From contig NC_092364.1 in assembly GCF_030848805.1 (NCBI RefSeq), positions 13,231,650-13,295,649 on the forward strand: DNA of 64,000 nucleotides. Reading direction: 5' to 3'. This DNA is from Temnothorax longispinosus. Lineage: Eukaryota; Arthropoda; Insecta; Hymenoptera; Formicidae. Positions 1 to 10,907 of the stretch are shown here, piece after piece (within the stretch, counting starts at the first letter, position 1; every line of letters begins with the position of its first letter). A model generated the notes under the pieces. That model ran no database searches, was not told the DNA's origin, and was given only the letters and a program-made list of their open reading frames with translations. Both the position numbers and the translations under genes were made by a program.

Positions 1-434
1 TTTCTTATTTCTAATCGCTAATATTTGTTCCTTGTTTCTTTTATTTTTTATTATGGGGCCTTAAAAATCGTTTAAAGCAACGTTATCGCACATACATGCA
101 TGCCACAGCTACGTCGCGTCATTGATAATATTGTGATTGAAGGAAAGAGGCAAAGAGTGGGGTCACAGATTTCCGTTCACGTTCAACAAGATAAAGCTAC
201 AGCAGTCTGTTCTGTGCCGGTTTGAATAGAGATAATGCCGTCATTTCGCGTGCTTTGATTGCGTTGGTAATTTGATTATCAGTGACTGTTTAACAAGAAG
301 CTTGCGACAAAATCTGTTAATTCTTTTCAATAAAAACGAGCGTTGCGCACTTCCGAAATAGACATATGTACAACATATTTTCGGATCGCACTGTATTTAC
401 ATTCGCTTTAATATGCAGCTTGATTAGCTGATAG
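1..434. other. Sequence left of first gap, no gene seen
   Basis: No convincing exon, RNA gene or inverted repeat was recognised in this stretch before the first N run. It does not resemble the composite repeat that begins on the other side of the gap. Confidence 0.5.
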
Positions 435-934
435 NNNNNNNNNNNNNNNNNNNNNNNNNNNNNNNNNNNNNNNNNNNNNNNNNNNNNNNNNNNNNNNNNN
501 NNNNNNNNNNNNNNNNNNNNNNNNNNNNNNNNNNNNNNNNNNNNNNNNNNNNNNNNNNNNNNNNNNNNNNNNNNNNNNNNNNNNNNNNNNNNNNNNNNNN
601 NNNNNNNNNNNNNNNNNNNNNNNNNNNNNNNNNNNNNNNNNNNNNNNNNNNNNNNNNNNNNNNNNNNNNNNNNNNNNNNNNNNNNNNNNNNNNNNNNNNN
701 NNNNNNNNNNNNNNNNNNNNNNNNNNNNNNNNNNNNNNNNNNNNNNNNNNNNNNNNNNNNNNNNNNNNNNNNNNNNNNNNNNNNNNNNNNNNNNNNNNNN
801 NNNNNNNNNNNNNNNNNNNNNNNNNNNNNNNNNNNNNNNNNNNNNNNNNNNNNNNNNNNNNNNNNNNNNNNNNNNNNNNNNNNNNNNNNNNNNNNNNNNN
901 NNNNNNNNNNNNNNNNNNNNNNNNNNNNNNNNNN
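435..934. other. Assembly gap (500 N)
   Basis: Exactly 500 N, the same length as the second gap at 19903-20402, so the size is probably a placeholder. The right side abuts the end of a terminal repeat whose full-length copies at 31.6 and 42.2 kb continue for thousands of bases. The gap may therefore hide a large repeat copy. Confidence 0.95.
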
Positions 935-1127
935 AATATTATGAGAGAAACCCCCCCCTAATTGGACCCCAAGCTATCGATCAAGCCTACTTAGAACTTG
1001 ATCCGTTCACTCGTTATCGAGATCTCAACATCTCGGGTACTCGCAACCCGTCGCGTCGCGTAAAAGAGTCACGGTCGGTCTCGCTCCGCGTGTACTTGGC
1101 GCGAGACACTACCGTGTCTCTTGATTA
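935..1127 (-). repeat. Inverted third copy of composite-repeat terminal segment
   Basis: Reverse complement of the segments starting at 31592 and 42218. It runs from the gap edge to its terminus near 1127, where it ends with the same ATCAAGAGACACGG boundary. It includes the GC-rich 15-mer GCGCCAAGTACACGC (minus strand, 1088-1102). Only about 190 bp of the copy is visible before the gap. Confidence 0.9.
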
Positions 1128-1466
1128 CCATACTTTTATTTAAAAAAAATTGTAAATCTTAAATTTTAATAATTTCAACATTTGTATTTTAATATCAAGA
1201 ATTTACTAACGATGTTATTGTAAGTTTTTCTAGTATTTTGCTGAACAATTATTTCAAACAAAGAAATAACACCATTGCCCAAAATATTCAAATTATGAAA
1301 AAGAAAAGAAAGATAAAACGGTTCGAAAATAACAAAACTATAAATAAATGTGAATATTTCGTTTTTATTAAACATTAACGTTTAAACCTAATTGTAAATT
1401 TTTTGTAAGTAAACATATAAAAAGTAAATTGATTTGTCCTAAACTATCAAACAAAAACTATTTCAA

Positions 1467-4066
1467 TTAATCATAAAGAATGTATAGACGGACACGTGCG
1501 GATATCTTTCTTCCATTGATTAACCATTGATTAACCAATTGATTAACCAATTGATTTATATTACAGAAAATGAAAGTAACCTCCTGCAGTTTAGGACATT
1601 GTTCCAAAATAACGGAATAATTATCAGGTATATCAAGTTTTGCGTAAAAAAAATGTAACTCTTTTAAGTTTTTGCACTGCGCTAGTAATTCCAACCGGTG
1701 ATCAGTGAGGACAGCATAGTGCAAATAAACTTTTTGCAAGTTTTGATAAGAGGAAAGTAATTTAAATAAGCTATCATCAGTAACTGAATAATCGAATCTG
1801 TAACAAAAATTATATAATTAATACAGTACTTTAATTGCAAAGAGAAAATTCATGTAACTTTTTCAAGATGCTCGCAAAAGAAGCAAACAAATTTCAATAA
1901 AGAATACAATAATGTGTGTTTTAAAAGAAAATGTAGCACACACACTTACACAAGTGACACTTTTTGTAAATTCTTACAGTTAGCGAGAGCATTAATACCC
2001 TCAGATGTAAGACGACGTGCGTACAGTGATGAATCTATTACTTCCAAGTCATGACACGAATTTTCCAACTCTATTAGAACTGCATCGTCTATAAAGTCTT
2101 CAAAGCCTGTCGATAACTGACGAATCCGTTGATTATTTTGCAGTATTTTGCAAAGACGTTCGGTTGTTATACCAGTATCAGAAAGGTTTAAGTGTTCCAA
2201 ATTATTTAGCCCTCGATATACGAAAATCCTTCGTCATCTATGCCAGAATCACTTAAAACCAATTCTAAGAAAAATTTGTATTACAAATTGTTATACAATT
2301 TACCAATAATCTTGACAATTATATACATATACTATAAGCATATACCTTTCAAATTTTTGCATGTCTCTGAAGTTTTAAGTAGGACAGGATTTAAACATTC
2401 TCCATCGTTGCAGTCACTTAATCTTAAATGCGTTAAACGCCTGCCGCAATTATCAAGAAAGTTTACGAAATCATTTACATCAAAGTTGCATCCTGTAAGA
2501 TCTAATTGTTGCAAATAATTACATCTAGATGTAAAGTAACAAAATAATTTGCACATATATTTTTTGTCAGATTTAATCCATCGCATGTTCAAACGTGTAT
2601 AGAGTAGAGGATCCCGTGTTAAAATATCAAAGCGCCAATTATTTACTTCATTCATGCGGCATAATGTTACCACATCTAAGTATTTAAATATTTTTAGTAG
2701 TATTTCATTCTGTAAAGATAAAATATAATTAATATAATACAAAATAAATACTTTAATACTCAAAGTGTACGAAATGTTATTATTGTAATAAATATTGTGA
2801 TGAGAAATAGACTTCTTAGAATACTTTACAGGAAGCGCAGATAAACTGCAAAGTGATAGCTCCTTGGATTCATCCAATGAGAGTTTCACTCTCTTGGCAC
2901 AATTTGAATTACTTTTCAAGAAAATACGACGTGGATATCTCTGATCAAGAGGTTGCTCATAACCAGGGATTACCTCCTGAAATACCCTTTTGTGCTTCAA
3001 ATTATTCTTATAAGAAGTCCTTCTTATGTCGCTGCAAATATTATCGGAACAAATTAAGGGGATCCTGGACAGGGGACAATTACTGACAAAAACAGTCAGG
3101 GCTCGTTCTTTGAAATGGCTTTATAGACCGCAAAATCTTTTTACAGAAGTAAGGTATAGGTACTAATAAAGAGTGGGAATTTAAAAAATTAGTGATAATT
3201 GAAAAAAAAATGCTGTCCTCATAACCATATTTTCTAATATAAACAGTCGTATAGATTAAATGTATACAAAATAAAATGTTTCCACTCTTCAGAATACGTG
3301 CACAAACAATAACATACCTTTGAAATTGAGATTGAAAGCCTGGAAAACAAATCTGGACTTCGAGAAAATCGTATATATTTTCCACAAAAATATACACGCA
3401 GGTTAGTAAGGCGAGATGGCATAGGTATCGAACAAGGACAGATGTCATTTCGTTAGACAAAGACAGATACAGGAAAAACAAAATTAACGGTGTTAGTATC
3501 CACATCAAGAAAGTTTTGCCGTCACCCCAGCCCCTCCTTAATTTTTAAATTAATATTTATTATTAACAGAAAAAATGGATTAAATATTATTTAATGTCAA
3601 TGATAATAATACCTTTTATTAACACAATATTCAGGAAAATTTTGTTGCAGATGAACTATATCCAAGTGTGCACTTTTTGAATCTGCTGTTAAATTATGAA
3701 CATCGTCGTGGTGTGAAGAGTAGATGCTGTTAATTCCTTTCAACAGATTACTTAAACTCTCGTTAGGATTTTTAGGAAGGATCAAATTTGATGTACCGAT
3801 AAGCATCACACCATCCAGTTTTGTATAATTGTTAACTGTACTGCCCTTAAACACTAGTCTGAGCATTTTGGTTTTGAAGTTGCACGGATGCGACAACGGC
3901 GGAGAAAATAATCTTGATATCGGGGGTACAATCTGAGACGATTCATCCCATAACTGAATCCAGTGATTATTGGAATCTTGAGCCAAAATTTGAATTACGC
4001 TTCCAGGATTACATAACTCATAAATACAGACTCTGATTGGATATACAGCTTCATGAAACTCGATAT
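1467..4066 (-). CDS. FBXL4-like F-box/leucine-rich-repeat protein, one frameshift
   Basis: F-box/LRR proteins of the FBXL4 type are substrate-recognition subunits of SCF ubiquitin ligases. Exons inferred on the minus strand: 4066-3613, 2986-2830, 2709-2346, 2264-1950 and 1797-1467, with GT-AG ends and consistent phases. The first carries the beta-sandwich region typical of FBXL4 (HEAVYPIRVCIYE; DSNNHWIQLWDES). An F-box follows across the next junction (LP then NEILLKIFKYLDVVTLCR), then LRRs such as LQQLDLTGCNF, LEHLNLSDTGI and LKELHFFYAKLD. Family members are about 620 residues; the N-terminus is not securely placed. In the fourth exon, near 2222, the frame must slip by one base between DDEGFSY and GLNNLEHLNL, either a sequencing error or a real lesion. 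The last exon ends in a short tandem repeat (INQLVNQLVNQ). Introns hold transposon relics. A paralogue of FBXL4 is as likely as the orthologue. Confidence 0.8.
3058..3537 (-). mobile_element. TTAA-flanked nonautonomous element (piggyBac-like MITE)
   Basis: Flanked by TTAA at 3054-3057 and 3538-3541 and lying in an FBXL4-like intron. Part of it (about 3410-3540) is related in reverse orientation to the left part of the TTAA-flanked element at 25606-26138, including the stretch around GTTAGACAAAGACAGATAC. Its open frame across 3080-3508 is not considered a gene. Confidence 0.6.
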
Positions 4067-4159
4067 CTTTAAATAGAAAATATTATTATATTTACTCTCC
4101 TCTCAGCAAAAGCATATCTTCCTTAACAATATCTTATTTATCGATTTAAATATACGTAC

Positions 4160-4258
4160 CATATATCTTTTTGTTGCATAATAATCGTACGGTTTGGGTC
4201 TCGTGGCAGCTATGTACAGCCACGGAGATGTTGAAACACCAGTATCATCGTTTACCGT
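4160..4258 (-). other. Possible upstream exon of the FBXL4-like gene
   Basis: Minus-strand segment bounded by a good acceptor (upstream edge 4258) and a GTACGT donor. It is open in more than one frame, so the protein is ambiguous. Its position just upstream of the first secure FBXL4-like exon and the phase-1 fit (ending NKKIY before DIEFHEAVYP) suggest it belongs to that gene. Confidence 0.3.
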
Positions 4259-4326
4259 CTATATTAGAAAATCAAAATTGTCAAATAGTAGAAAATCTTG
4301 TAACATAATATATAGCGATTGACTCA

Positions 4327-4783
4327 ACTTCTGAATAGCCTCTACCTCCGAATTTGATGAAACTTGCAGCAATTGTTGACCATTAGAGGACACGTTCATA
4401 CCATAAACAATTTTGTACGGAAACAAATAGGAACGGAGAAATTGGCGTCAAAAATTCAAAATTTTTATTCTAATTTATAGACAATTTAGTGGTTGAATTT
4501 TGATGAAATTTAAGTGGTGTAGGTTAATAGGTCCTACCTTACACCAATTTCTCTGTAAGCACATGCGCATGCAGAAGTATGCAAATTTGAAACATCTTGC
4601 GCAGCCTATGGCCAACATATTTGAAATGTCATTGCGGCCATGCGGGCCTATAAATTTTTAAATTTCTCCGTTCCTATTTGTTTCCGTCCACAAAATCCTT
4701 TATAGTGTGGGTGTACGTGTCCTTTAATGCTATACAATTGCTGCAAGTTTCATTAAATTTGGAGGTAGGGGCTATTCGGAAGT
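4327..4783. mobile_element. Palindromic MITE with long terminal inverted repeats
   Basis: The left end (ACTTCTGAATAGCCTCTACC) and right end are imperfect inverted repeats extending over 100 bp inward, including GGAACGGAGAAATT near the inner edge of both arms. No coding capacity. It lies in the putative first intron of the FBXL4-like gene. Confidence 0.8.
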
Positions 4784-4788
4784 CTTAC

Positions 4789-5023
4789 CGAGATTGGTAA
4801 ATGAAGTTGTCCGTAATTTTGAAATTTGGGTGGCCCAATTATATCAGGGGCAGTATGGAATATGCTAAGACTTCCGTGCTCCACGACAACAAATATTTTC
4901 TTCACAAATTGATAGAGCAAAGTCACAACCCGTCTTCTCCCACGGATACTCTGCCGATGTAGGGATATCGACTACACGCTCTTGCAATATAAAAATTTGT
5001 TGTAGTTTGTCCATATTGTCTCT
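4789..5023 (-). other. Possible N-terminal exon, gene uncertain
   Basis: Minus-strand stretch with acceptor (TTTTTTTAG) at 5024 and a GTAAGA donor at 4788. One frame includes SLSIFHTAPDIIGPPKFQN, vaguely like the FBXL4 N-terminal region, but a frame shift is needed partway. It could be an exon of the FBXL4-like gene or of an unrelated decayed gene. Confidence 0.25.
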
Positions 5024-6287
5024 CTAAAAAAAGACAAAAAATATGGAGAATAATAATCCTTTCTTTTTTAGCATATGCTAAAATGGACTATAATATTATT
5101 ATATTTAGAATTATAGCGTTAAAATTATATGTGTATAATCTAACAATAAGTTTATCTTGCTTCCATTTGCATTAATTGCTAGTATTGACATTATTACATA
5201 GTCTGCATGTGTGTGTTGAATACCATTATTTAAATAATTAATTATTTTAAAGAAAATATAACGCAGTTATTTTTTAATTTTGTTAATGTAGAAAAAGGTT
5301 CTTTTATAAATCTGAAATATCGGGAGCTCTGTGTTCTTTATTACCACGTGGCACACACGTGCACAAGCATAAAAGAAAGAACAAAAAAATTACACAATTT
5401 AGTTGCTCACATTCGCCAGACTTACGCTTAATTTCTAAATGACTATAAAGTTCCATTCTACAATAGTCGTAAGAGTAAATGTAAGACGTGTAAGCTGTAA
5501 GCTATTGACTATAATAAGATTTTTACAATCCAAGAATAATCGATTGTATAGTTGGTCACTTTTTACTGCTTACGTCTTACCACATACTCTTACAGTTATT
5601 GTAGAATGGGTTTAAGATTTTCCGAAATGTATTTAATTTTAACTTACTCAATGTATCTTTTATCTCATTTTCCGATACACGTTATAGCATGTTCCACCAC
5701 GTGATAGTGTGTCTCACACGGTAGAAGAACATACGGCATACACACGTTCACGTACACCAACCAAAGAAAAAAAATTGCAAAATTTAAATTGCTTACGTTC
5801 GCTATACTTACGCTTACACTTGTGATTGACCAAAATTTTTCAAAATGTATTTTTTTATTTATTTGATGTATCTTATCTCATTGTTTGATATTGGTTATAG
5901 CGATCTAAAGCAATAAGTTGCACAAAAGATCACACAGTGAATAAAAAGAATTATCTACCGGAAATTTAACTCGAAACTGAATCAAAAAATTAATCAGAGA
6001 AACTAATTTCTATCGATTTTCATATACTTACTGTTTATCAGCAAGGCAGTTTTGATTTTTTCCGTATAAAATGAAGAGATCATGAAAGAGAAAAAATGTT
6101 GGAACACGTGGTGAGCACATACCATTGCATACTATTTCTGTGTGAATTCTGTGTAGGTCGACACAGTACTGTTATTTCGTGGACGTTGGGACCCCCCCCC
6201 CCCCATCTGGCACGGCGCGCGCACACAGCAGCGAACAGCCGTGTACTCTAGAGTCCCTATATAAAGCCCCTTGTATGTACAATGCCA
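5024..6287. other. Intergenic, AT-rich with small repeats
   Basis: No exon recognised. It contains the MITE at 5453-5609. Two related segments near 5340-5430 and 5690-5830 share CACGTG-containing and TTGCTYACRTTCGC-like stretches, suggesting an old partial duplication. A run of C at about 6190-6204 precedes a TATATAA at about 6259. Confidence 0.4.
5453..5609. mobile_element. Palindromic MITE
   Basis: Inverted ends CCATTCTACAATAGTCGTAA and its near-complement at 5590-5609. The interior has the GTAAGACGT / ACGTCTTAC pattern shared with the MITE at 21852-22011, so the two are probably one family. Confidence 0.8.
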
Positions 6288-6634
6288 GGCCTGCGTTCTG
6301 AAACCTTACTCGAGTTAACTCTAGTTAACTCGAGGCGTTCAGAAATGCCGAGTTGACCCATTTGTGGCGTTCAGAAACACGCTTGAGTCAACTCTCGAGT
6401 TAACTATTTCTACCCACGTCGAGGAGGTAGGTAGAAATTACTCGACATGCGCACATATATAGATTCCGTCACATAAGGGGCACATAACGCATGTTCTCGA
6501 AACACGCCTTTTTTAGGTTAAAGTTATTCACAAGAACCGGCGAACAAAAAGGGATACGTTTTGTTTCGACATTGAGCTTCAACGATTTTCATACTTTCGT
6601 GCAATTAATAGTTTGAAATTGCAAATTGAGAAAA

Positions 6635-6731
6635 ATGTCTGAAAACAGACAAGAAATCGTATTTGTGACAGATAAAAAAGGAAATAAAATTTTCAACAAG
6701 GACGGGTTAGTCCTCGTTCAAAATACGGCAA
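6635..6731 (+). CDS. Short first-exon-like frame inside the transposon
   Basis: ATG at 6635 opens a 32-codon frame (starting MSENRQEIVFVTDKKGNK) that runs into a strong GTAAGT donor at 6732. It looks like the 5' exon of a transposon-borne gene; downstream exons are not visible, presumably lost when the element was internally deleted. No family recognised. Confidence 0.3.
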
Positions 6732-6909
6732 GTAAGTTGACATAGAAACTGATAGAGATTAACAGAATTACTTTCATATCGATGGATTGTAATAGAAAAA
6801 AGACATTTCAAGTCTGTATGAGCATAGATGACTATATAGGCGAATTAGCTTTAGACTATCGATATTGTGCTATTACAAAAGAAATAGCTCGTTTGATACG
6901 GACACTATA

Positions 6910-7036
6910 GGCCGGTATTCATAGTCTTCAATATCGTCTTAAGTAATGTCTTAAGACGCTAATACGGCTCTGTGATTGGTTCATGACATCTTAAGATTGA
7001 ACTTAAGACAGTCTTAAATAACTATGAATACCGGCC
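6910..7036. mobile_element. Palindromic MITE, TA-flanked
   Basis: Perfect-looking ends GGCCGGTATTCATAG and CTATGAATACCGGCC with TA on both sides (6908-6909, 7037-7038). Nested in the element at 6288-7381. Confidence 0.85.
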
Positions 7037-7114
7037 TATTTTCCTGATGCGCTGTCATATTTTCACTCATATTCAATGCTTGATGGGAGAGCGCCATGTT
7101 AACCCGTGATGTTA

Positions 7115-7291
7115 AGGCCTTCACACATAAAATCGCGTAAGAACGTAAAACGTAAGCGTAAGAAAATCGACCAATCCCAATCAAGTATTGTGCTGTCCGT
7201 AACCACAGTAGGGGGAAATACTTGATTGGGATTGATCGATTTTCTTACGCCTACGTTTTACGTCCTTACGACATTTTATGTGTGAAGGCCT
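7115..7291. mobile_element. Palindromic MITE with TTA target duplication (AGGCCTTCACAC family)
   Basis: Inverted ends AGGCCTTCACACATAAAAT, flanked by TTA at 7112-7114 and 7292-7294. The same family occurs at 34238-34414 and 45211-45547, there flanked by TAA. A 3-bp TWA target suits PIF/Harbinger-derived MITEs. Confidence 0.9.
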
Positions 7292-7381
7292 TTACTTTCG
7301 TCGTCCATAAACGACAGTAACCCGAAGTCAACTCTAACTCTACTCCTACTCTACCTGGGTAAAAGTTTCTGAATGCAGGCC

Positions 7382-7852
7382 AGGCAACAGGCAATAGGAA
7401 CAGAGAATAGAAATCAGAAATCATGTATAAATGTAGAATAAAGAGTGACACAGGAAATAGACACAGAGTTTCCGTCACGTTGAAAATTCTGTGCCTATTA
7501 ATTGCATGTTGCCAACCAATCATAGCATTCGAATTTTTTTTAGGTTGTAATTAACGATTTGTTGGTTATTTTCTGTTCCTATTGCTTGTTGCCTGGGAAC
7601 AGCTTTTCAGCAGGCAGCAGACTTGCAAAGCTGCTTAGAAACGATTTTTCCCAAATTTTAGCCAAATTAATTAACGAATCTCATTAAACTTATGCTCGTT
7701 TTAATCAGTAAAATCAGCCGCAACCCGGTACATAGCCGGATTTTCCATTTTGGCTCTTAAAAAATTTATAATAAATAAAATACGGACTCGCAGCTAAGCA
7801 ACCCGACAGAGGTCGGTAGTGTTACTTATCCTGTCGACCCTTATATGTCCTA
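7382..7852. other. No gene seen
   Basis: AT-rich sequence between two transposon blocks. No exon, repeat family or RNA gene recognised. Confidence 0.5.
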
Positions 7853-8249
7853 GGGTGCGGTTACATGGGCTGATATTTTCCGCGTTAACGCGTAATCAGA
7901 GACATTCCGCGTTTTCTGTTAAGCGCGGGGAGCACACACTTCTGCACAACGCATAATGCGTAAGCATAAGAAAACTGATTGGTCTATTTCCTTATGCACA
8001 TGTATATGGACCAATCAATTTTCTTATGCTTACGCATTATGCGTTATGCAGAAGCGTGTGCTCCCCGCTTTACGCGGAATTGAAGGTCCTTATAGTTCAC
8101 ATGGGCCATTTTTTCCGCGTAACGCGTATCGCGTAACCAATAAATTGCGACGTTTGATATTTCTGTTAAAACATTCTAAAAGAATGAACGATATGATTGG
8201 TTACGCGATACGCGTTACGCGGCAAATATCAGCCCATGTAACCGCACCC
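7853..8249. mobile_element. MITE with GGGTGCGGTTACATGG ends, split by another MITE
   Basis: Ends GGGTGCGGTTACATGGGCTG and its complement at 8230-8249, with TA on both sides. The arms carry CGCGTAACGCG-type sequence. It is interrupted by the MITE at 7922-8069. Confidence 0.85.
7922..8069. mobile_element. Nested palindromic MITE (AGCGCGGGGAGCACAC family)
   Basis: The inverted arms include GGGGAGCACACACTTCTGCA and GCATAAGAAAA. Flanked by TTA (7919-7921 and 8070-8072). A truncated relative is at 21313-21376. Confidence 0.85.
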
Positions 8250-8445
8250 TAAGGGCCACTTCGACCAACGCCGATTAACTTTAATCGACGGTTAACTCAA
8301 TCAGCAGTGTCACCAACAACAAGATATTTGTCGTTGTGTATGTCGTTCTTAACCAATTTTTCAAATATTATACTACTTCTCTTTAATTTGAATAAAAGTG
8401 TTTCGATTTTTATTTAAAATATCTACGAAAACGTGTTTATGTAAC

Positions 8446-8676
8446 ATGGATAGAATTATTAATTTTTTATTATTTGATGAATACGAGGATTATGATCTTC
8501 CAATAAGAAGGAATCGACGAAAACCACGTATAATCAGGCCACGTATAAATTATTTAGAAATTTTTGTTATTTTAAAAGAAAATTTGCAATATCAAAGGAA
8601 ATCAAAGGAAAACTTTAACATGATATTAGAAAAAATTTATGTAGAATTACAACATAAAACTAATCGGTATGTATAA
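8446..8676 (+). CDS. Transposon-borne 76-residue frame
   Basis: Begins MDRIINFLLF and contains an Arg-rich stretch (RRNRRKPRIIRPR). A truncated mirrored copy occurs on the minus strand between about 9941 and 10111. It probably represents the N-terminus of the parent element's transposase or accessory protein; no catalytic residues are present. The Harbinger attribution rests on the ends and TAA duplication, not on this peptide. Confidence 0.4.
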   Translation: MDRIINFLLFDEYEDYDLPIRRNRRKPRIIRPRINYLEIFVILKENLQYQRKSKENFNMILEKIYVELQHKTNRYV

Positions 8677-8720
8677 ATATTTAATACAACAATTTAAAAT
8701 TATATATAATATAATATATA

Positions 8721-9596
8721 CAGGGTGTATCATTTTAAGTGATTCAGCTGAATATCTCTTAAAGTAAAAGAGATTTGAAAAAATGTTCCAGACCAAAGTT
8801 GTATGGTTTCAAAGGGCACGTAAGACGGTGTCGTTAGTTTTACCTTAAATAGTTGCTCGAAGGTCACGTAAAGGTCACCTTCAATTTTTTAAATAGAACC
8901 ACCTACTTTTTATTACGTATTCTCGTAGCTTATCTCGAGGGCTTTCCAAAACACTGTAAGAAAGTATTTTTTCATTGACAACTTTTTGAATTATAAGGCT
9001 TAAAAGTTCTAGTATTTTGACATAAAATACAAAATATCTTGTAAAACATCAAGTTTGCGGTAACGTTACCTTAATACTTTTATGCACAGAATAATGAGAC
9101 GAATCAATTGATATGAAAATAAAACATAGTTGCTTTTAAGAAAAAGTATGCAGATGCGTGTTGCAAATTACATATTTTTTCTTAAAGGAACTATGCTTTT
9201 TTTTACCACGTGATTCGTCTCATTATTCTATGCATAAAAGTATTGAGGTAACATTACCGCAAACTTAATGTTTTACAAGATGTTTTGTATTTTATGTCAA
9301 AATAATATAACTTTCAAGCCTTATAATTCCAAAAGTTCTCAATGAAAAAATACTTTCTTACAGTGTTTTGGAAAGCCCTCGAGATAAGCTACAAAAATAC
9401 GTAATAAAAAGTAGGTGGTTCTATTTAAAAAATTGAAGGTGACCTTTACGTGACCTTCGAGCAACTATTTAAGATGAAACTAACGACACCGTCTTACGTA
9501 CCCCTTGAAACCAAACAACTTTTGTCCGAAACAATTTTTCCAATCTTTTTTACTTTAAGAGATATTCAGCTGAATCACTTAAAACGATACACCCTG
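8721..9596. mobile_element. Palindromic element with CAGGGTGTATC ends
   Basis: Starts CAGGGTGTATCATTTTAAGT and ends with its complement, flanked by TA. Arms of roughly 430 bp meet in the middle (about 9165), making an almost complete palindrome of 876 bp. Nested inside the Harbinger-like element. The TA target suggests a Tc1/mariner-type origin (inference). Confidence 0.8.
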
Positions 9597-10308
9597 TATA
9601 TTATATGTGTATATTATACACATATTTATTTATTTATTCAATTATATACATATAGCTGGGTGAGTTAATAATCTAATTTGTGTTGTTATAATATATAATA
9701 TACTATTCACCAGAACTGAGAGAATATTAATTAAAATAAATTAAAATAAACTAATAAACTGACAGAATACATATATGCATTCCCATAGTATGTATACAAT
9801 TTTTTAATGTTTTATTTTTTTATAATAAATTTATTTTGTCTTGTTTATTATATATCATATATAATTTTAAATTGTTGTATTAAATATTTATACATACCGA
9901 TTAGTCTTATGTTGTAATTCAACATAAATTTTTTCTAATATCATGTTAAAGTTTTCCTTTGATATTGCAAATCTTCTTTTATTATGACAAAAATTTCTAA
10001 ATAATTTATACGTGGCCTGATTATACGTGGTTTTCGTCGATTCCTTTTTACTGGAAGATCATAACCCTCGTATTTATCAAATAATAAAAAATTAATAATT
10101 CTATCCATGTTACATAAACACGTTTTCGTAGATATTTTAAATAAAAATCGAAACACCTTTATTCAAATTAAAGAGAAGTAGTATAATATTTGAAAAGATT
10201 GGTTAAGAACGACATACACATCAACGACAAATATCTTGTTGTTGGCGACACTGCTGATTAAGTTAATCGTCGATTAAAGTTAATCGGCGTTGGTCGAAGT
10301 GGCCCTAA

Positions 10309-10415
10309 GTGATTATTTGGCTAGTGATTAATTACTTATTTCGAGTATTAAAATAAGTACTGTAATGATTTTAATACTCAAAATATTAGTAATTAATTAC
10401 TAGCCAAATAATCAC
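10309..10415. mobile_element. Short palindromic MITE sharing its TAA with the neighbour
   Basis: Ends AGTGATTATTTGGCTAG and complement. Flanked by TAA at 10306-10308, which is also the right target copy of the Harbinger-like element, and by TAA at 10416-10418. Two elements therefore used the same trinucleotide. Confidence 0.7.
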
Positions 10416-10484
10416 TTAAGTATTAAATTTCTATAAGGGATAAATTAAATATTACTAATGTTTTTTATATTATTATTTTGACAG

Positions 10485-10676
10485 ATGACCCATCGGAGAT
10501 TACAAATTTGACATTCAACGAGAAGACAGTAATTTTAACTACTATGACCCCAGCAAACAGAATACACCGAGTGCGCAATTTGATAGCAAATTGCGCACTC
10601 GCGGTGTATTCTGTGTTTGCTGGGACAATAATATTCCTATGCTGTTTGATTATAAATTATTTACTACGATATACAG
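10485..10676 (+). other. Exon-like frame with a possible membrane segment
   Basis: Open between an acceptor (TTTTGACAG) and a GTAAAC donor. The translation starts DDPSEITNLTFNEKTVILTT and later has a hydrophobic run (VFAGTIIFLCCLIINYLL). A 70-bp quasi-palindrome (about 10550-10622) sits in the middle, so the frame may be disrupted. A following acceptor at 10781 leads to a second open stretch to about 10907. Not recognised. Confidence 0.25.
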
Positions 10677-10907
10677 GTAAACATCATATCTTACAATTTA
10701 TAAGTTTAAATTAATTTATTCTTGTATACACATATACATATATATATATATATATATATATGTTTGCATATATGTTTACAGCTTTCCGGAACTGTTTTCC
10801 GCAATCGAGATCAATGAAGATGAAGAGCCTCACCGCGAGGAAGAGCCTAGCTCACGAAGAAGAGTCTAAGCGAGGAGGAAGGTGTTCAAACTCTAAAGCG
10901 CTTGAAT

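Larger units (their letters stand above)
6288..7381. mobile_element. DNA element with GGCCTGC ends, containing nested MITEs
   Basis: Ends GGCCTGCGTTCTGAAAC (left) and the complement of GGCCTGCATTCAGAAAC (right) form terminal inverted repeats. Inside lie a small exon-like reading frame (6635-6731) and two later insertions (6910-7036 and 7115-7291). No target duplication could be fixed. Class not assigned. Confidence 0.6.
8253..10305. mobile_element. Harbinger-like element with about 450-bp inverted arms
   Basis: Ends begin GGGCCACTTCGACCAACGCC in inverted orientation, flanked by TAA (8250-8252, 10306-10308), as expected for PIF/Harbinger elements. Each arm encodes a near-identical short protein start (MDRIINFLLFDEYEDYDLP on plus at 8446; the related version on minus). 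The element is therefore a foldback derivative of a coding parent. The centre is occupied by a separate inverted-repeat element (8721-9596). Confidence 0.75.

Noticed and set aside
2240..2518. Plus-strand open frame opposite the FBXL4-like exons
   Set aside because: Shadow of the minus-strand coding exon and intron; no splice or start context.
3080..3508. 142-codon minus-strand frame with hydrophobic stretches
   Set aside because: Lies entirely within a TTAA-flanked repeat related to another noncoding copy; no family resemblance.
6257..6268. TATATAA box after a C-rich run
   Set aside because: Could be a promoter, but the only downstream start is inside a transposon and spacing to any transcript is unknown.
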